64,000 bases of DNA from Priestia megaterium NBRC 15308 = ATCC 14581. GTDB taxonomy: Bacteria > Bacillota > Bacilli > Bacillales > Bacillaceae_H. Shown in pieces: positions 8,130-16,651 of the stretch. Each line of letters begins with the position of its first letter. Position 1 is the stretch's first letter. The notes below the pieces were generated by a model. It was not told the origin of the DNA and searched no databases. It saw only the letters and a program-made list of their open reading frames with translations. The translations under genes and the position numbers were made by a program. The stretch spans positions 4,830,501 to 4,894,500 of the forward strand of contig NZ_CP009920.1 of NCBI RefSeq assembly GCF_000832985.1. Reading direction: 5' to 3'.

Positions 8130-9583
8130 ACATTTTCCTTATCTTGATCATGCTGATATTCCTCGTCCCAATAATCAGCGTTTTGAATTCCTAATTTTCT
8201 TGGAGAAAAGATAGGGTCTATCCCTAGTTTTCTCTGCTGGCGATAATCTTTTAAAGTTATTAAAGCAGGTTTAGCTAAAATCAAAATTGCAATTAAATTG
8301 AGCCAAACCATTATTCCAACTCCGATGTCTGCTAATGCCCATGCAGTTTCAGCCGTTCGGATAGATCCGTATAAAGTAGTGGCTAAAAGAGCTGCCTTAA
8401 GGAACATGGATACTATTTTATTTTGTTTGCCTTTTATTACGTAAGCTAAGTTCGTTTCCGCAATATAATACTGTGACATAATCGTAGTAAAGGCGAAAAA
8501 CAAGAGAGAAACAGCTACAAACCCTGATCCGAATCCAGGAAGCACCGTCTCAACTGCTTGCTGCGTATATTGAGGCCCGGCTTCAACTCCTTTTAAATGA
8601 TCCACATTGAACGAACCATCTGGCGCTTGGGTGCTGTAAGAACCTGTAATTAAAATCATAAAGGCTGTAGCAGAGCATACAAGCAGCGTATCAATATAAA
8701 CTGAAAAAGCTTGCACTAAACCTTGCTTGGCAGGATGTGAGACTTCCGCTGCTCCTGCGGGGTGAGCTCCGGTACCTTGACCCTCTTCATTTGAATATAC
8801 ACCTCGCTTGACTCCCCACGCTATAGCCATGCCAATAATTCCGCCGAACGTAGAATCAAGTGCAAATGCACTTTTAAAGATTAAAGCAAGCACTCCTGGT
8901 AAAGCTTGAATGTTCAATCCGATAATCACTAACGAAACAAGGACATATCCCATGGCCATAAACGGAACAACATATTGTGCCACGGCAGCAATACGCTTAA
9001 CGCCTCCAAAAATAATTAATCCTAAAATAACAACAAGTACAATTCCAGAGGTTAAAGGCGGAATTGAAAATGCATTATTTACCCCTGCTGTAATTGAATT
9101 TGCTTGCACTCCTGGTCCAAGTACACTCATAGCTAGCAGTGCGGCAAAAGCGAAAATCAGTGCGTACCACTTCTTCCCCATGCCTTTTTCAATATAATAA
9201 GCAGGCCCACCTCGGTATTCTCCTTTATCTTTTACTTTATAAATTTGAGCAAGTGTTGATTCAATAAATGCACTAGCTGAACCTATAAAAGCAATAAACT
9301 ACATCTAAAAAACTGCTCTTGGACCACCGAATGCAATTGCTGTTGCAACTCCCGCAATATTTCCAACTCCTACGCGCCCTGATAAAGCAAGTGTTAACGA
9401 TTGGAAAGACGAAACGCCCGATTCAGAACTTTTTCCATTAAACAATAAAGTAACCATATCTTTCAAATATCGAACTTGTACAAATCTAGTGAGAATAGTA
9501 AATAAAAGTTCCACTCCTATACATAGGTAAAGCATCGGCGTACTCCAAATCATTTCACTTATTGTACTAATCATCTGCTCCAA
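8123..9583 (-). pseudogene. alanine/glycine:cation symporter (AgcS/AlsT-like), two in-frame amber codons
   Basis: The reading frame from TTG 9583 to the stop at 8123 is 487 codons, the full length expected of an AlsT-type sodium:alanine symporter, and homology runs without a frame change: GRVGVGNIAGVATAIAFGGP, then AFIGSASAFIESTLAQIYKVK, then GEYRGGPAYYIEKGMGKKW. It is interrupted by TAG at 9305-9307 and TAG at 9299-9301, exactly where the family has F-W-M-W. Codon 5' of these (9317-9319) is AGA where the family has GGA (GGPGAVF), so three G-to-A changes on the coding strand sit within 20 bases. An AAGGGGG precedes the TTG. Without suppression, only a 92-aa N-terminal fragment is made, so the gene is probably dead; a sequencing problem is the main alternative. 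Confidence 0.85.
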
Positions 9584-9965
9584 TATGAATTCCCCCTTAA
9601 AACACTTTGCACATTATGAATAATGAGAACATAGTTTTAATATAGAGTTAAAAAACAGAAAATCCACTCTTTTTTTAAGGTTGTTTTACACATTATTTGA
9701 TAAATAGACAACATTTGCGGATATAACGTATATTTTGGACAGATTATCTGACGCATTTTTCAGTGATGCGTAAGTTCTTTACATAATCCCCACTGTCACA
9801 GCATAAGGTAATAAGTGAACCAAGGGTCACTTTACGTTCTAAGCCGAGCTTACACACAGCACATCTTTCTGTTTTCATTTCACGTTAATAGTTCACTAAG
9901 TGAATCATTTTATTTTTAAATATTTCTGATATATGGTATAATTTAAACTGACAAAAAGATGCTGC
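9584..9965. promoter_or_regulatory. divergent intergenic region with palindromes and MFS promoter
   Basis: No ORF is supported. A TATAAT at 9937-9942 (weak -35) is the probable -10 for the MFS gene at 10048, placing the transcript start near 9949. Upstream lie two related dyads: AAGTGAACC AAG GGTCACTT near 9812-9831 and TTCACTAAGTGAA near 9892-9904, both built on GTGAA/TTCAC halves and so possibly one regulator's operators. Confidence 0.4.
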
Positions 9966-10047
9966 ATGTATGCTAAAAGAGCAGGCCGTATGGTTTCGCT
10001 CTTTTGTTGTTTTCACGCCATGCGGCACAACGAAAGAAGGAAATAGA
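9966..10047 (+). promoter_or_regulatory. structured leader with 26-codon upstream ORF, candidate attenuator
   Basis: An ATG at 9966 opens a 26-codon frame that stops with TAG at 10044-10046, one base before the MFS start. The RNA can form AAAAGAGC (9975-9982) with GCTCTTTT (9998-10005), followed by TTGTTGTTTT and so terminator-like, or the alternative CCGTATGG (9986-9993) with CCATGCGG (10018-10025). This resembles ribosome-mediated attenuation of drug exporters and resistance genes. A second ATG at 9970 is in frame with the exporter and would add 26 residues, which no MFS protein needs. Confidence 0.4.
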
Positions 10048-11247
10048 ATGGAATTATGGAAACGAAACTTGTACATTTGCTGGTTCGGTTCTTTTTGCAC
10101 CACAGCCGGGATGAGTTTAGTTATTCCGTTTTTACCGCTTTATATTGAAAAGCTGGGAGTTCACGATACAAGCTCCATCAGCAGATGGGCTGGTATTGCC
10201 TTTGGATCTACCTTTTTAATGGCGGCTATTGTTTCTCCTTTATGGGGGAGTTTGGCCGATAAATATGGGCGAAAGCTTATGCTCCTTCGCGCAAGCTTGG
10301 GTATGGCAGTTGTTATGACTTCCATTGGTTTTGTGCAAAATGTCTATCAGCTTGTCGGACTGCGCTTTTTAATGGGTGCCGTTTCCGGCTTCATCTCTGC
10401 AGCCATTACATTAGTAGCGACTCAAACACCTAAAGAGCACAGCGGTAAAGCATTAGGTACGTTGTCTACAGGGGCTGTATCAGGATCTTTATTAGGACCG
10501 CTAGTAGGCGGCTACTTAGGAGATACAATCGGGCTACGCCACGTCTTTTTCGTGACGGGTGCATTTATGTTTTTGTCTTTTTTAATTGTAAATTTAATTC
10601 AAGAAGACAAAAAAGAGACGGCGAAAACGACGAAAGAATCTAACATTGGGTTACTGTCTCTTAAAAATTCAAAGGCCGTGATTGGTGTATTTGTTACAAC
10701 TTTTTTACTGCAGCTTGCGGTTATGGCTATTCAGCCAATCGTTACACTGTATGTAAAACAACTGTCTGCTCATACCGATCACCTTGCCCTTATTTCAGGT
10801 TTTGTCGTAGCGGCAACAGGAATTTCAAATATTTTAGCTGCATCAAAACTTGGCAAAGTCAGCGATCGCGTGGGTCCTCAAAATGTGCTTCAAATATGCC
10901 TGCTCATCGTAGCGGTTATTTGCGGCTTACAGGCCTTTGTGCATAGTACTTGGCAGCTATTCTTACTTCGTTTTTTACTCGGTTTTGCAATGGGAGGATT
11001 ATTACCTTCTATTAATTCTTATTTAAAGAAAATTGTACCGGACTCTATTACAGGTAAAATGTTTGGCTATAATCAAACAGCGCAATATTTTGGGAATTTA
11101 GCCGGTCCAGTCATTGGCGGACAAATTGCCGGAGCTAAAGGAATTCCTTACGTATTCTTAACAACTAGTGTTCTTCTACTATTGAATGCTGGGTGGGTGT
11201 ATTATCAACGCCATCACGGACAACAGCTAGACGGTAAAGCCGCATAA
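10048..11247 (+). CDS. MFS multidrug efflux transporter, MdtG/NorB-like
   Basis: A 399-aa, 12-helix transporter of the drug:H+ antiporter 1 type. The loop 2-3 signature GSLADKYGRKLMLL lies near residues 68-81, and the antiporter motif C GAVSGSLLGPLVGG is present near residues 152-166. It exports drugs or dyes in homologues; the substrate here is unknown. The ATG at 10048 has AGAAGGA seven bases upstream. The preceding leader (9966-10047) may control it by attenuation. A strong hairpin follows. Confidence 0.85.
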   Translation: MELWKRNLYICWFGSFCTTAGMSLVIPFLPLYIEKLGVHDTSSISRWAGIAFGSTFLMAAIVSPLWGSLADKYGRKLMLLRASLGMAVVMTSIGFVQNVYQLVGLRFLMGAVSGFISAAITLVATQTPKEHSGKALGTLSTGAVSGSLLGPLVGGYLGDTIGLRHVFFVTGAFMFLSFLIVNLIQEDKKETAKTTKESNIGLLSLKNSKAVIGVFVTTFLLQLAVMAIQPIVTLYVKQLSAHTDHLALISGFVVAATGISNILAASKLGKVSDRVGPQNVLQICLLIVAVICGLQAFVHSTWQLFLLRFLLGFAMGGLLPSINSYLKKIVPDSITGKMFGYNQTAQYFGNLAGPVIGGQIAGAKGIPYVFLTTSVLLLLNAGWVYYQRHHGQQLDGKAA

Positions 11248-11279
11248 AAAAACCTTCCGTTTTAACGGAAGGTTTTTTT
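11246..11279. terminator. bidirectional terminator
   Basis: AAAAAACCTTCCGTT / AACGGAAGGTTTTTT directly after the MFS stop codon; it also serves the convergent zinc-ribbon gene. Confidence 0.88.
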
Positions 11280-11280
11280 A

Positions 11281-11586
11281 TTACCACAAGGGTTCTTCTT
11301 CGCTGCTTACTTCATAAGAAAGTGGCATCATAACAACCGCTGCTATGAAGAAAATAAGCTCCGCGACAACAATGGATGGAAAGGAAAAGTCAAATAGTGA
11401 GAGAATAAGCCAAATAATAAGGGGTGCAAATGAGTAGATTGATAATCGCTTTTGGGATTTTGCAGAGATATACTGTTGTTTGTCACAGTGTGGGCATTCT
11501 AAAACGTTTCTAAATGTTAACAGTTGTTTAAAGGTTGTCCTCCAGTTCCATTTATGATTACAATTTTGACAGGTGGCCATGGGCAT
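11281..11586 (-). CDS. zinc-ribbon membrane protein (TIGR04104-like)
   Basis: A 101-aa protein with an N-terminal zinc ribbon (CQNCNHKW, then CPHCDKQQY about 25 residues later) and two C-terminal hydrophobic helices. It fits the family of putative zinc-finger membrane proteins with the pattern C-x2-C-(x20)-C-x2-C. Function unknown. ATG at 11586 (four bases after AGGAG) or 11580 (ten bases after) may be the start. Confidence 0.75.
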   Translation of the reverse strand: MPMATCQNCNHKWNWRTTFKQLLTFRNVLECPHCDKQQYISAKSQKRLSIYSFAPLIIWLILSLFDFSFPSIVVAELIFFIAAVVMMPLSYEVSSEEEPLW

Positions 11587-11690
11587 CACGCTCCTAAAAA
11601 GAATTTATGTACATATAAAGTATACGTACAAGTTGACAAAGAGTTTCATTTTTATGATTAAAAACGTTTTTACTATTATAACATAAAACA

Positions 11691-11727
11691 AAATAAAAGG
11701 CTTTTTACAAGAAAAAGCCTTTTATTT
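11691..11727 (-). terminator. terminator of the merR-MFS operon
   Basis: Stem AAATAAAAGGCTTTTT / AAAAAGCCTTTTATTT with a 5-base loop just beyond the MFS stop codon. Confidence 0.85.
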
Positions 11728-11733
11728 CAACTT

Positions 11734-12906
11734 TTATTTAGATACAGCTTCATTCGTTTGAGAAGCTGTTTTTACTTTTATAACCATAATAACAAAAGCT
11801 AGCAATCCAAGAATCGCTGCTACGAGAAAAGGAGCTTGAGGCGCTACGGCATTGCCGATAACTCCTGATAATAAAGGAGCAAACGCTGCGCCTAACCATC
11901 TTAAGAAATTATATCCTCCAGATGTAATTCCTCGTTCATAAGGAGATACTTCCATTACATGACTCGTAAATAATGCATTATTAAGTCCTGATACAAGACC
12001 TGCTGCCATGATTAAAACAATGCGCAACCATGTTGCATCAAAGGCAAATAAACAAATTAAAATAAGTGAAAAAACAATTAAGCTAACATGCAACACTTGT
12101 TTTGGCTGATATCTTTTTTCTAACTGATGTGCTAAAACCGCTGAGCCATAAGCTAAACATAACCCCCATCCAAAGAAAACAAAGCCAATTTGAAGAGCTC
12201 CGATCGATAGAATAAGCGGCGTATAAGCTAACACTGTAAAAAATCCGTAGTAATAAAGCATGCCTGATACAGCGCCTTGAGTAAATGTTTTTAATTTATA
12301 AAGTTTAATCATGTCTTTAAAACCCGCTGCTTTACGAGGCTTAGTGCTTGCAGGCTGTTTAACAATCGTTAATACTAAAATAAAGGCGATAAAAATTAAA
12401 GCACTTGTACCGAAAAAAGGCAATCTCCAAGAAGCATTTCCTAACACGCCTCCTACAAGCGGTCCTCCGGCCATTCCCAAACCGATCGCAGCTTCATATA
12501 ACCCTACTGCTTTTTTCACTTCACCTGATAATGCAATAAGCAGCGTCATAGCTGTTGCAAAGAAAAACGAATTACCAAGTCCCCATCCTGCTCGGAAAAT
12601 GGAAAGCTGAGGAATATTGTTAGAAAACCCGCATAGTGCTGCAAAAATCGTCACAATGATAAGTCCTGTTACCATCAAACGCTTGTCTCCTACACGTGAT
12701 GCTAAGATACCTGCTGGAATCATCATAATAGCCATCATTAACAAATAGGAAGTAAATAACATTTCTACTTGCCAATGAGAAGCTCCAATTTGCTTAGCAA
12801 TCTCCGGTAAAATCGGATCTACTACCCCGATTCCCATAAATGCTAAAAAAGTAGCTACTACCGTAATAATTTGACCTAATCGGTTATTTGAATGCTGTCC
12901 TTCCAC
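11734..12906 (-). CDS. MFS transporter, DHA1 drug exporter type
   Basis: A 390-aa, 12-helix MFS protein with GILASRVGDKRLMVTG in loop 2-3 and IGLGMAGGPLVGGVLG as antiporter motif C near residue 150, both typical of drug:H+ antiporters. A GTG start at 12906 lies 10 bases after AAAGGAG and inside the end of the merR gene (31-base overlap), so the two are translationally coupled. Regulation by the MerR protein is very likely, so the pump is probably induced by its substrate. Confidence 0.85.
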   Translation of the reverse strand: MEGQHSNNRLGQIITVVATFLAFMGIGVVDPILPEIAKQIGASHWQVEMLFTSYLLMMAIMMIPAGILASRVGDKRLMVTGLIIVTIFAALCGFSNNIPQLSIFRAGWGLGNSFFFATAMTLLIALSGEVKKAVGLYEAAIGLGMAGGPLVGGVLGNASWRLPFFGTSALIFIAFILVLTIVKQPASTKPRKAAGFKDMIKLYKLKTFTQGAVSGMLYYYGFFTVLAYTPLILSIGALQIGFVFFGWGLCLAYGSAVLAHQLEKRYQPKQVLHVSLIVFSLILICLFAFDATWLRIVLIMAAGLVSGLNNALFTSHVMEVSPYERGITSGGYNFLRWLGAAFAPLLSGVIGNAVAPQAPFLVAAILGLLAFVIMVIKVKTASQTNEAVSK

Positions 12907-13322
12907 TCTTTCATCTCTCCTTTTGTTTTTGTTTTTTCATGTATTTCCATAGCAGATTCTCGCATTTCTTTTAATTCTGTTTTAAATGCCTGCATTTTAA
13001 CCACTTTAAATTCAATCATCTTGATTTGATTTTCCAGTAAATTTTCTATTTTAATTATCTCTTTCGCTGATAATCCTTGCTGCTCACTTCTTTCTTCAAT
13101 CATTCTTTTGAGCGACATAAACCGCTGCAGCTCCTGTAAAGAAAAACCGAGAACTTCTTTTGCTTCTGCTACTTTCCTTAGTTCTTTTACCTCTTCTTCG
13201 GAATAAATCCGTGCATTTCCTTTTGTGCGCTGCGGGGGCAAAATGAGTCCAATCTCTTCATAATACCGAAGAGCACGCTTGGTCAAACCGGTCATTTTCG
13301 TCACGTCATCGATTAAATACAT
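12876..13322 (-). CDS. MerR family transcriptional regulator
   Basis: A 148-aa protein with the MerR N-terminal winged helix (IDDVTKMTGLTKRALRYYEEIGLILPPQRT, then NARIYSEEEVKEL) and a long dimerisation helix (about residues 78-130). There is no metal-binding cysteine set, which suggests an organic ligand or a multidrug sensor. The gene precedes and overlaps a drug-type MFS gene. Its promoter has the operator inside a long spacer (13347-13405). Confidence 0.9.
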   Translation of the reverse strand: MYLIDDVTKMTGLTKRALRYYEEIGLILPPQRTKGNARIYSEEEVKELRKVAEAKEVLGFSLQELQRFMSLKRMIEERSEQQGLSAKEIIKIENLLENQIKMIEFKVVKMQAFKTELKEMRESAMEIHEKTKTKGEMKEWKDSIQITD

Positions 13323-13346
13323 GCTTTCCCCTTCACCCCCTTCAAC

Positions 13347-13405
13347 ATTAACGTTAACGTCAACTCTATATTACTATTATAGATTAACGTTAACGTTAAT
13401 GTCAA
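13347..13405 (-). promoter_or_regulatory. MerR-type promoter with tandem AACGTTAACGTT operators
   Basis: On the minus strand TTGACA (13400-13405) and TATAAT (13376-13381) are 18 bases apart, and the spacer contains the palindrome AACGTTAACGTT. A second copy of the GTTAACGTTAATGT dyad lies downstream (about 13347-13361), next to the ribosome binding site. An over-long spacer filled by a dyad is the hallmark of MerR-regulated promoters, so the operon is probably autoregulated. Confidence 0.75.
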
Positions 13406-13446
13406 TAACAGTAAGACATTTTATGTAAATTTAAAAAATATGTGCA

Positions 13447-13475
13447 CAAAAAACCTATTGATAAATCAATAGGTT
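13447..13475 (-). terminator. terminator of lipoprotein gene
   Basis: Stem AACCTATTGAT / ATCAATAGGTT with an AAAAAA tract on the + strand, i.e. U-run on the minus-strand transcript. It covers the 3' end of the lipoprotein gene. Confidence 0.7.
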
Positions 13476-14136
13476 ACATCAATATGTCATATAGCTGCTG
13501 TGCTGTTTCTCCTGTTACTTTACCGTATACCCCTCTTCTTTTAGAAGTAAGTTCCGCACTCTCGGCGGTGAATCGTACATTGTATACGACTCCTTCATAA
13601 GTAAGCTGTACATCTGGATCAAGAGCGATGCTGTAATCAGCTTTTTTCCATTGAATTTGTTTCATAATTGATTCTACAGCTAAAGCATCTTCTGAACTTA
13701 ACATTTTATCTCCTGCTTTTATAGGCTTGCCCTCCCTTTTTTTATTAAATTTTAGTTCAGAATGAGAAAATGAAAATTCAAGTTGGTTTTTATCATGCGC
13801 TATGAAATCTTGGGGTAGTTCTACATAGCGGACAACTTCTCCTTCGTATACAAACACAAGCATTTGATTAGCAGCAGATATTTTTTTCATCATCTCTTCA
13901 CTGATCGGTGCGTTTACAAGTTTTTCTACGTCGGCTTTCTTGCTTTTGTTTGTTAACAAATATCCTTTTTCCCATTTAAAATCACTTAACTTCGATACAT
14001 CCACTGAGCTTACACCTTTTTTTTCAAATGATTGCTGAATATTCTCCCCCATTTCTTTGTCGTTGGTGACTTGGGCATTAGAACTGCACCCTACTAAACA
14101 ACAAAAAATAAGGCCTATTGCTATAAGAGCCTTCAC
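13474..14136 (-). CDS. secreted lipoprotein, unknown function
   Basis: The 220-aa product starts with a lipoprotein signal peptide (MKALIAIGLIFCC then lipobox LVGC, Cys at about residue 18), so the mature protein is anchored outside the membrane. The GTG at 14136 is preferred to the upstream ATG at 14178 because AGGAGGAAGG stands 9 bases before it and the signal peptide then has normal length. The remainder is a soluble, Lys-rich domain that I do not recognise. It is monocistronic. Confidence 0.7.
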   Translation of the reverse strand: MKALIAIGLIFCCLVGCSSNAQVTNDKEMGENIQQSFEKKGVSSVDVSKLSDFKWEKGYLLTNKSKKADVEKLVNAPISEEMMKKISAANQMLVFVYEGEVVRYVELPQDFIAHDKNQLEFSFSHSELKFNKKREGKPIKAGDKMLSSEDALAVESIMKQIQWKKADYSIALDPDVQLTYEGVVYNVRFTAESAELTSKRRGVYGKVTGETAQQLYDILM

Positions 14137-14384
14137 TTTTGCCTTCCTCCTCTCTCTCATTCTTTTAGACAATTCCAACTTTGTACCATTTTAACATATA
14201 ATTCCTATTTTTCGTGAAAACAAAGAAAGAATACGCTTACATAATTTTACGCATATAAATTTGATTTATTTATAAGTTTTTTCTGAATATTTTAAGAAAA
14301 TTTTAATATTTTATTTAGTTCGTTTTTAAACTTTATCTTTAGACTAAAAAATAAGTTAAAAATAAATAACGCAGGAGGAAAACA

Positions 14385-14972
14385 ATGACTTGTCTATCTG
14401 AAGTTTTAAAGTTTAATGAAAAATTTGTAACAAATAATCAATTTGAGGCTTTTCAAACATCCAAATTTCCTAACAAAAAAATAGTCATCTTAACTTGTAT
14501 GGATACACGTTTGTTAGAATTACTTCCTAAAGCCATGGGGCTAAAAAATGGAGATGCAAAAATAGTGAAAAATGCCGGAGCTGTTATCTCCCATCCCTTT
14601 GGCAGCGTCATGAGAAGTATATTAGTTGCCGTCTACGCTTTGCAAGCTGATGAAGTATGTGTCATCGGTCATCATGAATGTGGAATGACGGGCATGAAAG
14701 CTGAAGCTATTTTAGCCTCTGCTGAACAAAGAGGGATTAGCACGGAACAGATTCGCAATCTAAAATATGCCGGCATTGATTTAGAATCATGGCTGACTGG
14801 GTTTGAATGTGTAGAAGATAGTGTCGAAAACAGTGTGGATATGATTCGAAATCACCCTTTATTACCAAAAGACGTTCTTGTTTCTGGAATGGTCATTCAT
14901 CCTTCAACAGGAAAACTTGACGTCGTTGTCAACGGCTATTCCCAAGACCGAGCTGAAACCGTAAGCTCATGA
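14385..14972 (+). CDS. beta-type carbonic anhydrase
   Basis: A 195-aa beta-carbonic anhydrase interconverting CO2 and bicarbonate. The zinc ligand set is visible: Cys38 with Asp40 and Arg42 in CMDTR, and His/Cys in IGHHECGMTG near residues 96-103. AGGAGG precedes the ATG. It is 16 bases upstream of a SulP transporter gene in the same operon, an arrangement that points to bicarbonate uptake coupled to hydration. Confidence 0.88.
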   Translation: MTCLSEVLKFNEKFVTNNQFEAFQTSKFPNKKIVILTCMDTRLLELLPKAMGLKNGDAKIVKNAGAVISHPFGSVMRSILVAVYALQADEVCVIGHHECGMTGMKAEAILASAEQRGISTEQIRNLKYAGIDLESWLTGFECVEDSVENSVDMIRNHPLLPKDVLVSGMVIHPSTGKLDVVVNGYSQDRAETVSS

Positions 14973-14988
14973 AGGAGGATTTTATCGA

Positions 14989-16608
14989 ATGCTAAAAGAT
15001 AACCGATTTCAAGGCTATTCAGCAGGGCATTTACAAAAAGACATTATCGCCGGTTTGGTTGTTGGGGTCGTTGCTATTCCTTTAGCAATGGCCTTTGCTA
15101 TCGCTTCTGGTGTAAGACCTGAATACGGGATTTATACCACCATTATCGCAGGGATTATGGTTTCAATATTAGGCGGATCGAAATTTCAAATTGCAGGTCC
15201 AACGGGTGCATTTGTTCCGGTGCTGCTTGGAGTTGTCATGCAGTATGGTTATGAGAACCTCATTATTGCCGGCTTTATGGCTGGAATTATGATTACGCTT
15301 CTCGGAGTATTTAAGCTAGGGAAATTTATAAAGTTTATTCCGCGCCCTGTGACGATTGGATTTACAGCAGGAATTGCGATTATTATTTTCTCAGGTCAGA
15401 TCGCTAACTTTTTAGGATTAAAAGGAATTGCAAAGCATGAAGAATTTCATTTAAATATGATTGAAATCCTACGAAAAATTGCAACGATTAACATTTACAG
15501 CGTCATCATAGCCGCTATTTGTTTAGCTATCGTGATTACAACGCCAAAGTTTTTACCTAAAATTCCGGGTGCCCTTCTAGGTCTTCTTGTCTCCACACTT
15601 GTAGCCATTACACTGTTCCCAGGAAAAGTGGCAACGATTGGCTCTACTTACGGTGCCATTCCGAGTAAACTACCATCTTTTAGCTTCCCAGATTTAACAT
15701 GGGATAACATCGTGATGCTATTTCCGGCTGCCTGCGTAATTGCAATGCTTGGCGGTATTGAATCTTTACTATCAGCTGTTGTTGCTGATAATATGGCCAA
15801 AACCAAGCATAATAGCAATAAAGAGCTTGTGGGCCAAGGAATTGCTAATATTGCTACCTCTCTATTTGGCGGAATTCCAGCAACTGGTGCCATTGCCAGA
15901 ACAGCTACCAATATCAAAAACGGCGCAGCTTCTCCGTTATCAGGAGTCATACACGGCTTAGTTGTTTTATTGGTCCTTGTGATGCTAGCTCCTTATGCAT
16001 CAAACATTCCGCTGGCAAGTATGGCACCTATTTTAATGTTTGTGGCTTGGAATATGAGTGAGCGTAAAGAATTTGCGCATATTTTAAAAACCAAGTCAGC
16101 TGATTCATTTGTACTGGTAGCTACGTTTTTATTAACAGTTTCAATCGATTTAACAACAGGTGTAGGCATGGGTCTACTTTTAGCTATTGTTATGTTTGTG
16201 AAACGAATGAGCGGATCACTGAAGATTTCAAAGGTTTTAGCGGAAACATCTGAAAACGCTCACAAATCTGATTTGATGGAATATACCATGCAAGGATCTC
16301 TTTTCTTTGGATCAGCTGAAGTATTAGAAGATTCCTTTGATAAGATCGCTGAAGCGAAACCGAAAGTTTTATTGCTTCGAATGAGCCAAGTCTCCTTTAT
16401 TGATACATCTGGAGAAGCTTTACTATCGAAGGTGGTCGAACGTTTGAAAGATTCGCATAGCCAAGTCGTTATTTCTGGCTTACAGCACCAGCCGAAAGAA
16501 ATGTTAAAGTCAACCGGTCTATATGATAAAATCGGTGAAAAAAATATATTTTCCTCAGAACCTCCCGTGAGTAAGATTAAAGCTCGTCATAGAATCGTTA
16601 CTACGTAA
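14989..16608 (+). CDS. SulP family anion (probable bicarbonate) transporter with STAS domain
   Basis: A 539-aa protein with about 12 to 14 membrane helices (residues 20-410), the SulP signature around AGLVVGVVAIPLAMAFAIASG near residue 24, and a cytosolic C-terminal STAS domain (about 430-525, with MSQVSFIDTSGEALL). The family moves sulfate, bicarbonate or dicarboxylates. Co-transcription with a beta-carbonic anhydrase favours bicarbonate. GGAGG lies 10 bases before the ATG. Confidence 0.85.
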   Translation: MLKDNRFQGYSAGHLQKDIIAGLVVGVVAIPLAMAFAIASGVRPEYGIYTTIIAGIMVSILGGSKFQIAGPTGAFVPVLLGVVMQYGYENLIIAGFMAGIMITLLGVFKLGKFIKFIPRPVTIGFTAGIAIIIFSGQIANFLGLKGIAKHEEFHLNMIEILRKIATINIYSVIIAAICLAIVITTPKFLPKIPGALLGLLVSTLVAITLFPGKVATIGSTYGAIPSKLPSFSFPDLTWDNIVMLFPAACVIAMLGGIESLLSAVVADNMAKTKHNSNKELVGQGIANIATSLFGGIPATGAIARTATNIKNGAASPLSGVIHGLVVLLVLVMLAPYASNIPLASMAPILMFVAWNMSERKEFAHILKTKSADSFVLVATFLLTVSIDLTTGVGMGLLLAIVMFVKRMSGSLKISKVLAETSENAHKSDLMEYTMQGSLFFGSAEVLEDSFDKIAEAKPKVLLLRMSQVSFIDTSGEALLSKVVERLKDSHSQVVISGLQHQPKEMLKSTGLYDKIGEKNIFSSEPPVSKIKARHRIVTT

Positions 16609-16610
16609 TA

Positions 16611-16650
16611 AAAAAGAGATCCGAACGATTAATCGTTCGGATCTCTTTTT
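16611..16650. terminator. bidirectional terminator, repeated element
   Basis: Perfect stem AGATCCGAACGATT / AATCGTTCGGATCT flanked by A and T runs, between convergent sulP and response-regulator genes. The core is nearly identical to the hairpin at 51845-51872. Confidence 0.88.
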
Positions 16651-16651
16651 T

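Noticed and set aside
9300-9319. Specific proof of a CRISPR base edit
   Set aside because: An NGG PAM on the + strand (TGG 9320-9322) would place the changed C's at protospacer positions 1, 7 and 20, which does not fit the usual editing window; the deamination idea is kept only as one explanation.
9298-9320. TAG codons read as pyrrolysine or suppressed
   Set aside because: Family position is tryptophan, neighbouring genes use normal stops, and no sign of a suppressor system is present; nonsense mutation or edit is simpler.
9970-10047. 26-residue N-terminal extension of the MFS exporter
   Set aside because: The extension is polar, atypical for an MFS N-terminus, has a poor ribosome binding site, and the ATG at 10048 has a good one; better read as leader.
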